A stretch of 5,313 nt of DNA from GCA-020344715 sp050115935 (lineage in GTDB: Archaea > Thermoproteota > Bathyarchaeia > Bathyarchaeales > Bathyarchaeaceae): contig JASFPO010000129.1 of the NCBI GenBank assembly GCA_050115935.1, positions 1 to 5,313 on the forward strand, given 5' to 3'. A program made the position numbers and the translations under genes. The notes below the pieces were generated by a model that saw only the letters and a program-made list of their open reading frames with translations, had not been told where the DNA came from and searched no databases. Below, one piece after another: positions 1 through 5,313 of this stretch. Each line of letters begins with the position of its first letter. Position 1 is the stretch's first letter.

Positions 1-1
1 A

Positions 2-1123
2 AAGGTTGGAAAGGGACGCTATCTGGTTTGTGTTTTAGTTAAGAAAAACTGGGACACAATTTTAGCTGTTGAAGCTATCGCTGAGAAGCTTGGCTTGAGC
101 GCTGAAAGCATTGGAATAGCTGGAATAAAGGATGCAAAAGCAGTTACAGCTCAGCACATAAGCATAGGAAGAACAACTCCTGAGCAAGTTTCGCGGGTCA
201 AAATAAGAGACATTAATCTTTATCCTCTTCGCTTCGTAAACGAAAAGATCTATCCAGGTTTTCTCTTAGGAAACCGCTTTCGAATAGTGATAAGAGCCGT
301 TACTCATTCCTCTTCTATCATTGAAAAGCGAATGAAAAATATACAGCTTGATCTTTTGAGTCTAGGCGGAATCCCCAACTTTTTTGGACATCAACGTTTC
401 GGAACTGTTCGTCCAATTACACATGTGGTGGGCAAACACATAACTAAAGGCGAATGGAAAAAAGCAGCGCTTACTTATCTTGCAAAGTCCAGCGAGCATG
501 AGCATCCAGAAGCAAGAAGAGCAAGGCAGCAGTTATGGAATACAAGAGACTTCAAAGCAGCGCTTTACTGTTTCCCGCAACAACTCAGATACGAACGCTT
601 CATGCTCAATCATCTCGCGAAGCATCAAGGCGACTTTGTTGGTTCCTTCCGAAGATTACCGATGAAGCTTTGCAGGCTTTTTGTTCAAGCTTATCAGTCT
701 TTTCTCTTCAACAAGTTTCTTAGCGCACGAATGAAGCATGAAATGCCTTTGAATCAGATTTTGAACGAAGATTACACCGTGAAAGTCGACAACACATCAC
801 GTGTGGCGCTCCCTCTTGTGGGTTTTAAACAACCTGTTTCTACTGGAGAGCAAGGTGAAATCGAGAAGGAAATCCTTGAAGAAGAAGACGTGAAGCCTAA
901 CGACTTCCATATTCCACAGAACCCAAGAATGAGCGCTTCAGGCAGACTTCGAAGCGTTCTTGCCTGTGTCAACTGCCTTTCTGTTGAGAAGTCAAGTCAT
1001 GACCAAGTGAACTATGGAAAGCGACAAACCAGAGTGGATTTCATGTTGCCTAGTGGTTCTTATGCCACTGTTCTTCTGAGAGAATTTATGAAAACACGAA
1101 ACCTAGTGAAGGGTGGTTTCTAA
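2..1123 (+). CDS. truD: tRNA pseudouridine synthase TruD, 5' end cut off by the window
   Basis: TruD/Pus7-family enzyme that isomerises uridine to pseudouridine in tRNA, classically at position 13; it acts in the cytoplasm. The reading frame is open from base 2, so the true start lies outside; the TTG at 95 is internal because family-typical sequence (KNWDT, then the AIAEKLGL helix) precedes it. Visible residues number 373. The catalytic motif AGIKDAKAVTAQ is present, with the nucleophilic Asp at visible residue 44 (codon 131-133). The second family motif, PNFFGHQRFGT, follows at about 125-135, then AYQSFLFNKFLSAR, and the C-terminal LPSGSYATVLLREFMK that closes the catalytic fold. The middle part corresponds to the TRUD insertion domain. 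Since the Asp lies near residue 80 in E. coli TruD, some 40-60 residues are probably missing. No frameshift or lost key residue is seen, so the gene looks functional. Confidence 0.95.
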   Translation, partial: KVGKGRYLVCVLVKKNWDTILAVEAIAEKLGLSAESIGIAGIKDAKAVTAQHISIGRTTPEQVSRVKIRDINLYPLRFVNEKIYPGFLLGNRFRIVIRAVTHSSSIIEKRMKNIQLDLLSLGGIPNFFGHQRFGTVRPITHVVGKHITKGEWKKAALTYLAKSSEHEHPEARRARQQLWNTRDFKAALYCFPQQLRYERFMLNHLAKHQGDFVGSFRRLPMKLCRLFVQAYQSFLFNKFLSARMKHEMPLNQILNEDYTVKVDNTSRVALPLVGFKQPVSTGEQGEIEKEILEEEDVKPNDFHIPQNPRMSASGRLRSVLACVNCLSVEKSSHDQVNYGKRQTRVDFMLPSGSYATVLLREFMKTRNLVKGGF

Positions 1124-1133
1124 TCCTTTTTCT
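1124..1133 (+). terminator. T-run after truD, probable archaeal terminator
   Basis: Directly after the truD stop codon the + strand reads TCCTTTTTCT, with five consecutive T (1127-1131). Archaeal RNA polymerase commonly terminates at oligo-T on the non-template strand without a hairpin, and none is seen here. Position supports the call; the run is short. Confidence 0.45.
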
Positions 1134-1240
1134 CGACCTTGATATATCTATTTATGTTTGCGGAAAAGTACTGGGCCAGTTTCCTTCACCTGACTCCATA
1201 CCTGATCTGTGAGCCACCCGCGTCAAGTAAATACTAATAC

Positions 1241-1257
1241 GAAAGAATTTTAAATTT
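1241..1257 (+). promoter_or_regulatory. Probable archaeal promoter (BRE plus TATA-like box) for the small gene
   Basis: GAAAGAATTTTAAATTT combines a purine-rich BRE-like GAAAG with an AT-only box. It lies about 40 bp before the ATG at 1289. With the usual TATA-to-start distance of about 25 bp, transcription would begin near 1277, giving a short leader that just contains the GGAGGG ribosome binding site. The stretch 1134-1240 between truD and this box holds no gene I can support. Confidence 0.5.
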
Positions 1258-1288
1258 GGTATTAACTTAAGGTTCTTCTGGAGGGAAA

Positions 1289-1450
1289 ATGGTGTTGTAT
1301 GAGGATGTTTATGATCTGACAAACAGACTTCAAAGTCTAGGCGAGAAAGAAGCAAGTAGACAACTGTGCTCTTTCCTTGTGGATTCTAGCTTTGGTGACA
1401 ACCAATTCTACCGCCACTTCATAAATGCTAGATTTAAGCCAGAACAATAA
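1289..1450 (+). CDS. Small 53-residue protein of unknown function
   Basis: An ATG at 1289 opens 53 codons ending in TAA at 1448-1450. It is preceded by GGAGGG (1280-1285), close to a perfect Shine-Dalgarno, and by a TATA-like box about 40 bp upstream. The protein begins MVLYEDVYDLTNRLQSLGEK and ends NARFKPEQ. It is soluble-looking, with an amphipathic, mixed-charge N-terminal half (YDLTNRLQSLGEKEASRQL) likely to be helical, one Cys, and no signal peptide or membrane segment. I recognise no family. It ends 46 nt before the surface propeller gene and may share a transcript with it. The ribosome site, promoter spacing and protein-like composition argue for a real gene; no homology could be tested. 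A 67-codon frame on the opposite strand over the same bases looks like a shadow. Confidence 0.6.
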   Translation: MVLYEDVYDLTNRLQSLGEKEASRQLCSFLVDSSFGDNQFYRHFINARFKPEQ

Positions 1451-1496
1451 ACGGGTCAAGATTGCCTGTGCTAGAACATTACTTTGGGGGAAATAT

Positions 1497-3614
1497 ATGA
1501 GAAATAAAGTGTTGTTTGCTCTTGCATGCATATCAGTTCTTGTGCTCAACTTCAAAGTACACTTTGGCTTTGTACGCGCCACAAACACGCTAATGCAATC
1601 ACCTCTATGGAGATATAAAGCAGGGTACTATGTTTCTTCAGTCTCTGTTTCCTCCAATGGCGATCACGTTGCAATTGGAAGTTTTGACCACAAAGTCTAC
1701 TTATTCAGTGGAAATGGTACGCAACTATGGAGTTACGAAACAGGAGATTATGTATACGCTGTTTCCATATCAAGTGATGGGCAATATGTGGCTGCTGGTG
1801 GCGGGGATAACAAGGTTTACCTGTTCAGTCAGTCCGGTGGCACACCGCTTTGGAGTTTTTTGACAAGTGGGAGAGTACGCTCTGTTTCCATCACGGCAGA
1901 TGGAGAGTGGATAGTAGCAGGCAGTGAAGACAAAAATATCTATCTGTTTCAGCGAACCATCAACAATCCTTTGTGGAATTATACAACGAGTGGCTCGCTT
2001 TATTCAGTTTCTATTGCTCACAATGGGAAATACGTGGTAGCAGGAGGTACAGATGACAATGTCTATCTCTTCAAACTGGACGGAACATTGGTGTGGAACT
2101 TCACTGCAGAATCAGATGTTCTGTCTGTTTCAACATCATTTGATGGAAGCCACATAGCCGCTGTTAGCAACAATAATCTTCACTTCTTCAATAACCTGAC
2201 GAGCACACCATTATGGACATTTCGTGGCGAGGGTCGCTTGGCTTTTGCCGCGATGTCCCATGATGGGAAATACATTTTATCGGGCGGGTGGGAGAGCAGT
2301 CAGACTCACTTATTCGGTGAAACTAGCGATGTTCCTCTTTGGAGCTTTCAGTTCAGTGGTACCGTCTTGTCGGGTTCAATTTCTGCTGATAGCAATTTCG
2401 TGGCTGTAGGAAGTGCAGATAACTGCATTCACTTTTTCGACAGAGCTAAAGGGCCTCCGGCGATATGGAACTACACAACAGGTGATGATGTTTGGTCAGT
2501 TGCATTTTCGGATGGAGGGAAGAACTTTCTTGCTGTGGGGAGCAATGATTGGGAGGTCTATTTCTTTGGTCCCGACACAGTTTCCCCCAGTGCTGTAACT
2601 CTTTCCCAGCCGGCATTGGGGACAATTACAAACAACACAACGCCTACCTTCTATTGGGATGAAGGAAAGGACTCTGCGCCTTCAAGCGGAATTAGCGGAT
2701 ATTATTGGGAAATTGATGTCTCATCAAGCTTCGATTCAAGTGATTATAGGTCAGTCTGGGTAGGGAATATTACAGAGTACACACCTGAGACACCGTTAGA
2801 AGATGACACTTGGCACTGGAGAGTTCGTGCAATGGACAACGTTGGAAGCAATGGTTCATGGTCGTCTACATGGAGTATTCTGATTGATACTATGCCACCA
2901 TCGGATTCATTAATTAGAATCAACAATGACGCATTTTTCACCAACTCTACAAGCGTAACACTGACGGTGTATGCTGACGAAGCGGACAAAATGAGTTTCA
3001 GCAATAACAACACAACTTGGAGCAACTGGGAGATGTATTCTGCAACCAAGCTTTGGAAAATCAACATTGGGGACGGAATCCAACATGTATATTTCAAATC
3101 TAGAGACAAAGCTGGGAACACAGCATCTCCAGTTTATGATGGAATTGTTCTGGACACGACGCCGCCTAGTACCACAGTACCGTTGTCCCCGATCAATAAA
3201 TCAACAATAGATTATAGTGAACCAACACTCTCGTGGAGTGATTCATCGGATCTTAACGGAGTAGCCTACTACATATTGCAGATCGATACCACAAGCTCTT
3301 TTGATTCACCAAATCTTCTGACAATCTTTGATATCACGCAAACAAACTACACGCTAGTAGCTACTTTGTCAGATGGCACTTGGTACTGGCGGGTTTTTGC
3401 CGTGGATTTAGTTGGGAATGTTGGAAACTGCTCGAAACATGTCCTTTCAATTCAACTGATGCCAGCGTGGTTAGCTTGGTTGCACAGGTGGGCTCCAGCT
3501 ATCAGCATCCCAATTGGAGTTACGTCCCTATCTATCACGATTTACAAGCTGTATTCGCGGAAAAAGAGTCGAAGAAAACCACGAAAAAAGCGTCGGAGAA
3601 AGACCAAGAAGTAA
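1497..3614 (+). CDS. Exported membrane-anchored protein: eight WD40/PQQ-like propeller repeats, three Ig/FN3-like domains, basic tail
   Basis: 705 residues from the ATG at 1497, chosen because GGGGG (1486-1490) sits 6 nt upstream and a signal-peptide-like N-terminus follows (MRNK, then hydrophobic residues 5-18). An in-frame ATG at 1425 would add 24 hydrophilic residues and overlap the small gene. Residues 36-361 hold eight repeats of 40-42 residues of the form PLW-x-aromatic ... VxSVSISxDGxYVAxGSxDxxVYLF, with the LW pairs near 37, 77, 118, 159, 199, 239, 281 and 323, implying a beta-propeller. Residues about 363-466 and 556-655 are related fibronectin-like domains sharing SSSFDS, DxTWxWRVxAxDxVGN; residues 467-555 form a further Ig-like domain ending DKAGN...DTTPPS. 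A single membrane helix (about 665-683) is followed by an 18-residue tail with 15 Lys/Arg. About fifteen N-x-S/T sequons fit an extracellular, glycosylated protein. Topology (outside N-terminal, tail inside) is inferred. No catalytic motif is seen; ligand binding, adhesion or a cell-surface scaffold are possible roles. Confidence 0.85.
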   Translation: MRNKVLFALACISVLVLNFKVHFGFVRATNTLMQSPLWRYKAGYYVSSVSVSSNGDHVAIGSFDHKVYLFSGNGTQLWSYETGDYVYAVSISSDGQYVAAGGGDNKVYLFSQSGGTPLWSFLTSGRVRSVSITADGEWIVAGSEDKNIYLFQRTINNPLWNYTTSGSLYSVSIAHNGKYVVAGGTDDNVYLFKLDGTLVWNFTAESDVLSVSTSFDGSHIAAVSNNNLHFFNNLTSTPLWTFRGEGRLAFAAMSHDGKYILSGGWESSQTHLFGETSDVPLWSFQFSGTVLSGSISADSNFVAVGSADNCIHFFDRAKGPPAIWNYTTGDDVWSVAFSDGGKNFLAVGSNDWEVYFFGPDTVSPSAVTLSQPALGTITNNTTPTFYWDEGKDSAPSSGISGYYWEIDVSSSFDSSDYRSVWVGNITEYTPETPLEDDTWHWRVRAMDNVGSNGSWSSTWSILIDTMPPSDSLIRINNDAFFTNSTSVTLTVYADEADKMSFSNNNTTWSNWEMYSATKLWKINIGDGIQHVYFKSRDKAGNTASPVYDGIVLDTTPPSTTVPLSPINKSTIDYSEPTLSWSDSSDLNGVAYYILQIDTTSSFDSPNLLTIFDITQTNYTLVATLSDGTWYWRVFAVDLVGNVGNCSKHVLSIQLMPAWLAWLHRWAPAISIPIGVTSLSITIYKLYSRKKSRRKPRKKRRRKTKK
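1602..2579 (+). repeat. Eight tandem propeller-blade repeats within the surface protein
   Basis: Eight consecutive protein repeats of 40-42 codons are encoded here. Each starts with an L/I/V-W pair and an aromatic, has a central SVSIS-type strand, an S/A-D/N-G turn, an (A/V)xG(G/S) strand and ends (V/I)(Y/H)(L/F)F. The repeats are divergent at the DNA level, so the array is old and not a recent tandem amplification. Repeat 6 (from about residue 239) is the most divergent, ending THLF instead of VYLF, and repeat 5 lacks the GS/GG pair. The pattern resembles both WD40-like and PQQ-like blades; eight copies suggest an eight-bladed propeller or a seven-bladed one with an extra unit. Confidence 0.8.
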
Positions 3615-3761
3615 TTTTCACGAGAGTAAAGGATTTTGTCAGTACAGTTGTGGGAATGGTGTCTATATCCGGCAACTGCAAGTTAGTGCTCCTCAGGCTC
3701 AACGAAATTAGTCATCAAAGGCGTACAAAGTGGAGATTGAACATCGGCATCTAGTAGGTCC

Positions 3762-3791
3762 CTGCAATTCTTTCAAGAAAACGGGTTGCAG
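3762..3791. repeat. Nested inverted repeat upstream of the acetyltransferase
   Basis: CTGCAA (3762-3767) is inversely repeated as TTGCAG (3786-3791). Immediately inside lies a second palindrome, TTCTT-TC-AAGAA (3768-3779). It abuts a TATA-like box at 3794, a position where archaeal transcription regulators often bind, so an operator is possible; an RNA hairpin is the alternative. Confidence 0.35.
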
Positions 3792-3793
3792 AA

Positions 3794-3801
3794 GATATAT
3801 C
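3794..3801 (+). promoter_or_regulatory. Possible TATA box for the acetyltransferase gene
   Basis: GATATATC preceded by purines (CAGAA) resembles an archaeal BRE/TATA pair. A start about 25 bp downstream would give a leader of roughly 85-90 nt containing the 3825-3840 hairpin. A weaker alternative, GTTAAAGCTA near 3857-3866, would give a shorter leader. The sequence does not decide between them. Confidence 0.3.
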
Positions 3802-3824
3802 TCTTTTATCTCATGGAAGTTGGT

Positions 3825-3840
3825 TCCCAGACAAATGGGA
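3825..3840 (+). repeat. Small hairpin in the leader region of the acetyltransferase gene
   Basis: TCCCA (3825-3829) and TGGGA (3836-3840) can pair across the six-base loop GACAAA. It would lie at or near the 5' end of a transcript started from the 3794 box. It is short and may be chance. Confidence 0.3.
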
Positions 3841-3912
3841 TTGAATTGTGCACGCGTTAAAGCTAATAGTGACACTGGGTAATGCATTGTAGAACTTGCA
3901 TGGTGAATGTGC

Positions 3913-4527
3913 ATGTTTGAGTTTGGAAAGCTCCGGTTCAGACCAATAGAAAGGGAAGATCTAAAGCTGCTGCATGAATGGGAAAACGATTTTGAACTGA
4001 TAATGTATTCGAGAAGCAAGCCGATTAACTTCGTGAACATGGCTCAATTGGAAAAGCAATATGAGGATTGGGTGAAAGATGAGAAGGAGCTTCGGTTCAT
4101 AGTTGAGCTTGTTGATTCGAAAGAGGCTATTGGAATTGCTCGCCTGCGACGAGAAGACTGGGGAAATGTGAAGACCGCGGAAATTGGAACATATATCGGT
4201 AAGAAGGAGCTGTGGGGAAAAGGCTTAGGTCGGCAAATCACTGTGGCACTGATGGAGATGTCTTTCAACCAGTTGAACGCAGAACGCTGTGAAGCTTGGA
4301 GCGTGGAATACAACCATCGTGCCCACAAAGCCCTAGAAGCATGTGGCTTCAAGAAAGGCGGAGCGATGAGGCAAGGTGCTTTTGTTAATGGGCGAAAATG
4401 GGATGGCTTCCACTTTGATATCCTTAAAGAGGAATACCTCAACATACGAATGGATTTGCTGAAGCAAACGTTGGGAGACAGATTAGAAGAGTATCTGAAG
4501 AAACACTGCACAATCAAAGGATACTAG
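3913..4527 (+). CDS. GNAT-family N-acetyltransferase, RimJ/RimL type
   Basis: Predicted to transfer an acetyl group from acetyl-CoA to an amine, such as a protein N-terminus or a small molecule; substrate unknown. The 204-residue protein has the hallmarks of the Acetyltransf_3 group: an N-terminal LRFRPIEREDLKLLHEWEND start, a beta-strand pair around 62-80 (RFIVELVDSKEAIGIARL), AEIGTYIG before the acetyl-CoA pyrophosphate loop ELWGKGLGRQ (about 99-108), motif B with VEYNHRAHKALEACGF (about 131-146), and the closing RQGAFVNGRKWDGFHFDIL. A charged helical extension of about 35 residues ends the protein. The ATG at 3913 is preferred because GGTGA (3902-3906) lies 6 nt upstream; the ATG at 3907 directly abuts that site, and an in-frame TGA at 3904-3906 excludes any earlier start. 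It reads towards the small - strand gene and is probably monocistronic. It resembles ribosomal-protein acetylases and sugar-amine acetylases such as PseH equally well. Confidence 0.88.
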   Translation: MFEFGKLRFRPIEREDLKLLHEWENDFELIMYSRSKPINFVNMAQLEKQYEDWVKDEKELRFIVELVDSKEAIGIARLRREDWGNVKTAEIGTYIGKKELWGKGLGRQITVALMEMSFNQLNAERCEAWSVEYNHRAHKALEACGFKKGGAMRQGAFVNGRKWDGFHFDILKEEYLNIRMDLLKQTLGDRLEEYLKKHCTIKGY

Positions 4528-4574
4528 CCTGTTTTGTGGGATAGTGCATAAATTCTCACTTTCGCTTCTGGAAC

Positions 4575-4607
4575 AGCTTGATTCTGACGAGCAGTCAGGG
4601 AATCGCT
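4575..4607. repeat. Imperfect hairpin in the convergent intergenic region
   Basis: AGC-tt-GATTC-TGAC-gagca-GTCA-gg-GAATC-GCT can form a 12-bp stem with a 2-nt bulge on each side and a 5-nt loop. It lies 48 nt after the acetyltransferase stop codon and before the 3' end of the - strand gene. It could mark the 3' end of one or both converging transcripts, or be part of a small RNA. No T-run follows directly on the + strand, so it is not a bacterial-type terminator. Confidence 0.45.
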
Positions 4608-4634
4608 CTGTATATGCCTTAAATCTCTAACGCC
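4593..4634 (+). promoter_or_regulatory. Promoter-like motif, first copy, with no obvious gene behind it
   Basis: AGTCAGGGA (4593-4601) followed by CTTAAATCTCTAACGC (4618-4633). The same two blocks occur at 4943-4971, ahead of the secreted Ig-like gene, with a gap 12 nt shorter. CTTAAAT would serve as a TATA-like box, with transcription from about 4645. The only + strand frame close by is 12 codons from the ATG at 4657, which is not a credible gene. It could be a decayed promoter copy or the promoter of a non-coding RNA antisense to the - strand gene. Confidence 0.35.
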
Positions 4635-4681
4635 ACCCCTCGTTCTGTTAGTCGGGATGCTGTTCGTCTTTTCTTGTATGT

Positions 4682-4891
4682 TTAACCACGTCTAATTCGG
4701 GTAGTAGGAACGCAATACATTAGATACAGTGAGAAAATTGTCAGCACAATCAATGCGAGAAGAATTCCTAGCAGAGGAGCATCACTTCCTGTAAACCAGA
4801 GCCAGAAGGACATTACTGCTATTAAGGCAAAGATTGCCCAAAATAGTGTCCAAACGATTTTCTTGTAGCGCATACTGTATTTTATTTCCAT
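4682..4891 (-). CDS. Small two-helix membrane protein of unknown function
   Basis: 69 residues from the ATG at 4891, preferred because AGGTGG (4902-4897) sits 5 nt upstream. An in-frame ATG at 4921 would add ten residues (MKEILPKVEE) but has no ribosome site, though it would suit a short leader from the divergent promoter. The protein has a charged N-terminus (MEIKYSMRYKK), a first hydrophobic helix (IVWTLFWAIFALIAVMSFWLWF), a short GSDAP turn, a second helix (LLGILLALIVLTIFSLYLMY) and a basic end (TTRIRRG). By the positive-inside rule both ends face the cytoplasm, forming a hairpin. I recognise no family and see no metal- or cofactor-binding motif. It is convergent with the acetyltransferase and divergent from the secreted Ig-like gene. 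Confidence 0.7.
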   Translation of the reverse strand: MEIKYSMRYKKIVWTLFWAIFALIAVMSFWLWFTGSDAPLLGILLALIVLTIFSLYLMYCVPTTRIRRG

Positions 4892-4927
4892 CTCTTCCAC
4901 CTTTGGAAGAATTTCTTTCATAGGTGT

Positions 4928-4951
4928 TCAGGGATATGATTAAGTCAGGGA
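4928..4951. repeat. Direct repeat TCAGGGA in the divergent intergenic region
   Basis: TCAGGGA occurs at 4928-4934 and 4945-4951, 17 bp apart, between the - strand membrane protein gene and the secreted Ig-like gene. A third copy is at 4595-4601. The spacing of just under two helical turns and the position beside a TATA-like box would suit a regulator binding site, but seven bases is short. Confidence 0.3.
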
Positions 4952-4972
4952 GAGGCTTAAATCTTTAATGCA
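4951..4972. promoter_or_regulatory. Probable divergent promoter
   Basis: On the + strand AGAGG (BRE-like, 4951-4955) precedes CTTAAAT (4956-4962), about 60 bp before the ATG at 5016; transcription would start near 4985. The AT-rich block CTTAAATCTTTAATG reads on the - strand as CATTAAAGATTTAAG and can also serve the membrane protein gene, with a start near 4935. The two genes are thus separated by a single compact control region. Confidence 0.45.
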
Positions 4973-5015
4973 ACCTATAGTTTAGATAATGTGTAAAATG
5001 AAAGGAGAAAAGAGA

Positions 5016-5313
5016 ATGAGTGAAGCGTTGAAAATTCATTTCCTCATCTTGATATTGATTGCAGGTATCCTATTTACCAGCTCGAACTTGATGCCTCTAG
5101 CGAATGCTCAGCCCACACCCACATCACTTACTATCGCTGTTACTTCTCCACCACAAGGGATACCATTCTCGTGTGAATGTACAATAGAGGCAACCCTAAA
5201 AGACGAGAATGATGATCCACTACAGAACATGGATGTTGACTTTTATGTATGTGGTACTGGATGCAAGGATTGGATTGGTACAGCAAAGACTGATTCAGAT
5301 GGTGTAGCTTCTC
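5016..5313 (+). CDS. Secreted Ig-like domain protein, 3' end cut off by the window
   Basis: The first 99 codons of a larger gene, running open to the window edge. The ATG at 5016 is chosen because GGAG (5004-5007) lies 8 nt upstream; in-frame ATGs at 4989 and 4998 have no such site. The N-terminus is a clear signal peptide: MSEALK, a hydrophobic core (FLILILIAGILF), then PLANA with probable cleavage before QPTP. A Big_1/invasin-type Ig-like domain follows (TIEATLKDENDDPLQNMDVDF ... GTAKTDSDGVAS), in which a conserved Gly-Val-Ala turn closes the strand. Unusually it carries four Cys (C53, C55, C79, C83), fitting external disulfides. Such domains usually recur in tandem in archaeal cell-surface proteins, so a long repetitive protein beyond the edge is likely. 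Function is unknown; adhesion or envelope structure is the family expectation. Confidence 0.8.
   Translation, partial: MSEALKIHFLILILIAGILFTSSNLMPLANAQPTPTSLTIAVTSPPQGIPFSCECTIEATLKDENDDPLQNMDVDFYVCGTGCKDWIGTAKTDSDGVAS

Larger units (their letters stand above)
3615..3912 (+). other. Intergenic region without a convincing gene
   Basis: About 300 bp between the surface protein and the acetyltransferase. Open frames exist on both strands, but they overlap the neighbouring genes antiparallel or out of frame, lack ribosome binding sites and have no recognisable protein pattern. The region holds two small hairpins (3762-3791 and 3825-3840), a TATA-like box (3794-3801) and three TGCAT copies 13-14 nt apart (3883, 3897, 3910) ahead of the acetyltransferase. 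A TTTT right after the upstream stop codon (3615-3618) is the only terminator-like signal. Confidence 0.5.

Noticed and set aside
1154..1237. A 27-codon + strand frame (starting MFAEKYWASF) between truD and the small gene, with a TATA-like GATATATC nearby.
   Set aside because: No ribosome binding site, very short, and no recognisable pattern; the AT-rich box would leave almost no leader. Not enough to call a gene.
1425..1496. Upstream extension of the propeller protein to the ATG at 1425.
   Set aside because: It would add 24 hydrophilic residues in front of a signal peptide, lacks a ribosome site and overlaps the small gene; the ATG at 1497 has GGGGG at ideal spacing.
3380..3754. A 124-codon + strand frame overlapping the end of the propeller gene and running into the intergenic region.
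   Set aside because: Mostly out of frame within a clear gene, no ribosome site, no protein-like pattern; a shadow frame.
3900..3920. A 6-codon upstream frame (ATG at 3900) overlapping the acetyltransferase start, and three TGCAT copies before it.
   Set aside because: No ribosome site for the mini-frame, and a 5-nt motif repeated three times in about 30 bp is easily chance.
3708..4040. A 110-codon - strand frame across the intergenic region and the start of the acetyltransferase.
   Set aside because: Its first half is antisense to the conserved acetyltransferase N-terminus and the remainder shows no family pattern or ribosome site.
4044..4517. A 157-codon - strand frame antisense to the acetyltransferase.
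   Set aside because: The + strand gene shows clear GNAT motifs; the - strand translation is Ser/Arg-rich and lacks any domain pattern, typical of a shadow.
1..5313. Search for a CRISPR array, tRNA or rRNA gene, insertion sequence or a multi-gene defence system.
   Set aside because: No regularly spaced direct repeats, no cloverleaf or rRNA-like stretch, no transposase or integrase, and no effector or nuclease motifs were seen by eye.

Overview
The window most likely comes from an archaeon of moderate GC content. The evidence is an archaeal-style TruD pseudouridine synthase, AT-rich TATA-like boxes about 30-60 bp upstream of genes, purine-rich Shine-Dalgarno sites, a T-run instead of a classical terminator, and large secreted proteins rich in N-glycosylation sequons. 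I cannot fix the lineage from this sequence; an uncultured mesophilic or moderately thermophilic archaeon is an inference.

Layout on the + strand, left to right: (1) the 3' nine-tenths or so of truD, entering from the left edge, followed by a T-run; (2) a short promoter region and a 53-codon small gene with a strong ribosome binding site; (3) a 705-residue exported, membrane-anchored protein made of eight propeller-type repeats, three Ig/fibronectin-like domains, one membrane segment and a very basic cytoplasmic tail; (4) about 300 bp without a convincing gene but with two hairpins and a TATA-like box; (5) a RimJ/RimL-type GNAT acetyltransferase. A convergent intergenic region with a strong imperfect hairpin and a promoter-like motif follows. 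Then comes (6) a small two-helix membrane protein on the - strand, divergent from (7) the start of a secreted Ig-like protein that runs off the right edge.

Only truD has a clear housekeeping role. The rest is accessory: two unrelated secreted or surface proteins, a small membrane protein, a small soluble protein and an acetyltransferase, each apparently with its own promoter. The small gene and the surface propeller protein may be cotranscribed (46 nt gap). I see no CRISPR array, rRNA, tRNA, transposase or integrase, and no assembled multi-gene defence or metabolic system. The most interesting items are the hidden 53-residue gene, the surface propeller with its polybasic tail, and a promoter-like element that occurs twice around the small - strand gene, once without an obvious gene behind it.
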